From positions 1 through 6,593 of the forward strand of contig SKQM01000080.1 in the NCBI GenBank assembly GCA_007119005.1: a stretch of 6,593 bases of DNA, read 5' to 3'. A model generated the notes under the pieces. It searched no databases. It saw only the letters and a program-made list of their open reading frames with translations, and had not been told where the DNA came from. Of this stretch, positions 5,153 through 6,593 are shown one piece after another (within the stretch, counting starts at the first letter, position 1; every line of letters starts with the position of its first letter). Source of the DNA: Thioalkalivibrio sp. Lineage in GTDB: Bacteria > Pseudomonadota > Gammaproteobacteria > Ectothiorhodospirales > Ectothiorhodospiraceae. The position numbers were made by a program, and so were the translations under genes.

Positions 5153-6593
5153 GTCGCCTGCGCCTGATTCTCGGCGATCAACTGAGCCGCGACATCAGTG
5201 CGCTGGACGGGCTGGACGCCACGCGCGACGTGGTGCTGATGGTCGAAGTCCGTGAAGAAACGACCTACGTTCGCCATCACCGGCAGAAGATCGTATTGGT
5301 CCCCTCGGCGATGCGGCATTTTGCCACACAGTTGGGTGCCCAGGGGATTGTCGTCGACTATGTGCCGCTGGATGCCGCGAACAACACCGGCTCCTTCAGC
5401 GGCGAATTGCGGCGTGCGTTGGACCGGCACGCCGTCGAGCGGGTGATCCTCACCGAGCCGGGCGAGTGGCGGGTGCTGCAGATGATGCAGGGCTGGGAAG
5501 AGGCGTTCGGGGTCCCGGTCGAGATCCGCGAGGACACGCGTTTCCTGTGCAGCCACGCGCGCTTCCGCCGCTGGGCGCAGGGGCGCAGGAGCCTGCGCAT
5601 GGAATTCTTCTACCGTGAGCTGCGCCGCGAAACCGGCTGGTTGATGCGGGACGGCGAGCCGGAGGGCGGTCGCTGGAATTATGACGCGGAGAACCGCAAG
5701 GCGCTTCCGCCGGACCTGCAGCCGCCGAAGCGCCGGCGGTTTCCGCCCGATGCGACCACGGCCGAAGTAATGGCGCTGGTGCGGGAGCACTGCGGGGAAC
5801 ACTTCGGTGATCTGGAGTCCTTCGGCTGGGCGGTTGCGCGTGACGATGCGCTCGCCGCGCTGGAGGAATTCGTCGCCGAATGCCTGCCGCGTTTCGGCGA
5901 CTACCAGGACGCGATGCGCGACGGCGACGACTTCATGTTTCATGCGGTGCTCTCGCCCTATCTGAATATCGGTCTGCTGGCGCCGCGCGAGGTCTGCGAG
6001 GCCGCGCTGGACGCCTGGCGCGAGGGGAGGGCGCCCCTGGCCGCGGTCGAGGGCTTCGTGCGTCAGATCCTTGGCTGGCGGGAGTACGTGCGCGGGCTGT
6101 ACTGGCTGCGGATGCCGGGCTATGCGGACAGCAACTTTCTCGACGCCCGGCGGCCGTTACCCGCGTTCTACTGGACCGCTGAAACCCGTATGCGCTGCCT
6201 GCGCTCGACGGTGGAGGCCACGCGCCGCAACGCCTACGCGCACCACATCCAGCGTTTAATGATCACCGGCAATTTCGCGCTGCTGGCCGGGATCGCGCCG
6301 GCAGAGGTCGAGGAATGGTATCTGGCGGTGTACGCCGATGCCTTCGAGTGGGTGGAACTGCCGAATACGCACGGAATGGCTCTGCACGCCGATGGCGGAA
6401 TCCTGGGCTCGAAGCCCTATGCCGCCTCCGGCGCCTACATCGACCGCATGTCCGACTACTGTTCCGGCTGCGCCTACAGCCCGAAAATCAAGCTCGGCGA
6501 GAAGGCCTGCCCGTTCAATTACCTCTACTGGAACTTCCTGATCGAAAACCGTAGCCGCCTCGGGAACAACCCCCGCATGGCGATGCCCTACCG
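5149..6593 (+). CDS. phrB: Iron-sulfur (6-4) photolyase / bacterial cryptochrome, PhrB type (3' end outside window)
   Basis: The visible 481 residues belong to the FeS-BCP/CryPro group of the photolyase family, whose Agrobacterium member PhrB (507 residues) repairs (6-4) photoproducts with FAD, a lumazine antenna and a [4Fe-4S] cluster. The N-terminal Rossmann part begins RLRLILGDQLS and has EVREETTYVRHHRQK (33-47), expected near the antenna site. The FAD-binding helical region carries NAYAHHIQRLMITGNFALL (361-379). The four cluster cysteines are C350, C438, C441 and C454. By comparison from memory, these and W342, W390 and Y391 (electron-transfer chain), H365-H366 (lesion site) and D179 (proposed metal site) fall at the same numbers as in PhrB. 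No Shine-Dalgarno is seen before the ATG, which overlaps the upstream stop, so expression probably depends on coupling. About 25 residues are missing at the C-terminus. DNA repair versus light signalling cannot be settled by sequence alone. Confidence 0.93.
   Translation, partial: MSRLRLILGDQLSRDISALDGLDATRDVVLMVEVREETTYVRHHRQKIVLVPSAMRHFATQLGAQGIVVDYVPLDAANNTGSFSGELRRALDRHAVERVILTEPGEWRVLQMMQGWEEAFGVPVEIREDTRFLCSHARFRRWAQGRRSLRMEFFYRELRRETGWLMRDGEPEGGRWNYDAENRKALPPDLQPPKRRRFPPDATTAEVMALVREHCGEHFGDLESFGWAVARDDALAALEEFVAECLPRFGDYQDAMRDGDDFMFHAVLSPYLNIGLLAPREVCEAALDAWREGRAPLAAVEGFVRQILGWREYVRGLYWLRMPGYADSNFLDARRPLPAFYWTAETRMRCLRSTVEATRRNAYAHHIQRLMITGNFALLAGIAPAEVEEWYLAVYADAFEWVELPNTHGMALHADGGILGSKPYAASGAYIDRMSDYCSGCAYSPKIKLGEKACPFNYLYWNFLIENRSRLGNNPRMAMPY

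Noticed and set aside
4834..5943. A 369-codon open frame on the - strand
   Set aside because: It lies antisense to the end of lpxA, DUF2256 and most of phrB, all of which have clear family matches. It shows no recognisable domain and is a typical GC-rich shadow frame.
1..6593. CRISPR arrays, tRNA or rRNA genes, insertion sequences
   Set aside because: No direct-repeat arrays, tRNA-like cloverleaf, transposase or terminal inverted repeats were seen; nearly the whole window is occupied by recognised genes.

Overview
The window comes from a GC-rich Gram-negative bacterium, most likely a gammaproteobacterium. All readable genes lie on the + strand. The order rseP, bamA, skp, fabZ, lpxA is the classic gammaproteobacterial envelope-biogenesis cluster. 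High GC, compact spacing and BamA/LpxA sequences closer to non-enteric types would fit a lineage such as the Ectothiorhodospiraceae or relatives, but the family-level guess is inference only.

Layout. Positions 2-622 hold the C-terminal half of the site-2 protease RseP, cut by the window start. BamA (659-2944) and the periplasmic chaperone Skp (2993-3505) follow with short gaps, forming an outer-membrane protein assembly block. A 140-bp spacer (3506-3645) then contains a GC-rich hairpin, a good -10 promoter element and a small leader hairpin. FabZ (3646-4104) and LpxA (4101-4880) overlap by 4 bp and feed and start lipid A synthesis. A 101-bp spacer with a weak hairpin separates them from a second overlapping pair: a 56-residue DUF2256-type zinc-finger protein (4982-5152) and an iron-sulfur photolyase/cryptochrome of the Agrobacterium PhrB type (5149 to the window end, about 25 residues short of complete by comparison with PhrB).

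How the genes work together. RseP handles the sigma-E envelope stress response. BamA inserts beta-barrel proteins that Skp delivers across the periplasm. FabZ dehydrates 3-hydroxyacyl-ACP for fatty acid synthesis, competing with LpxA, which uses 3-hydroxyacyl-ACP to acylate UDP-GlcNAc. The last pair is unrelated to the envelope and probably concerns light-driven repair of (6-4) DNA lesions.

The points most worth a second look are the absence of lpxD between skp and fabZ and of lpxB after lpxA (both usual in this cluster), a fabZ leader able to form two mutually exclusive pairings, an LpxA with the Met acyl-chain ruler seen in Pseudomonas, and the tightly coupled DUF2256-phrB unit, whose small partner has no known function.
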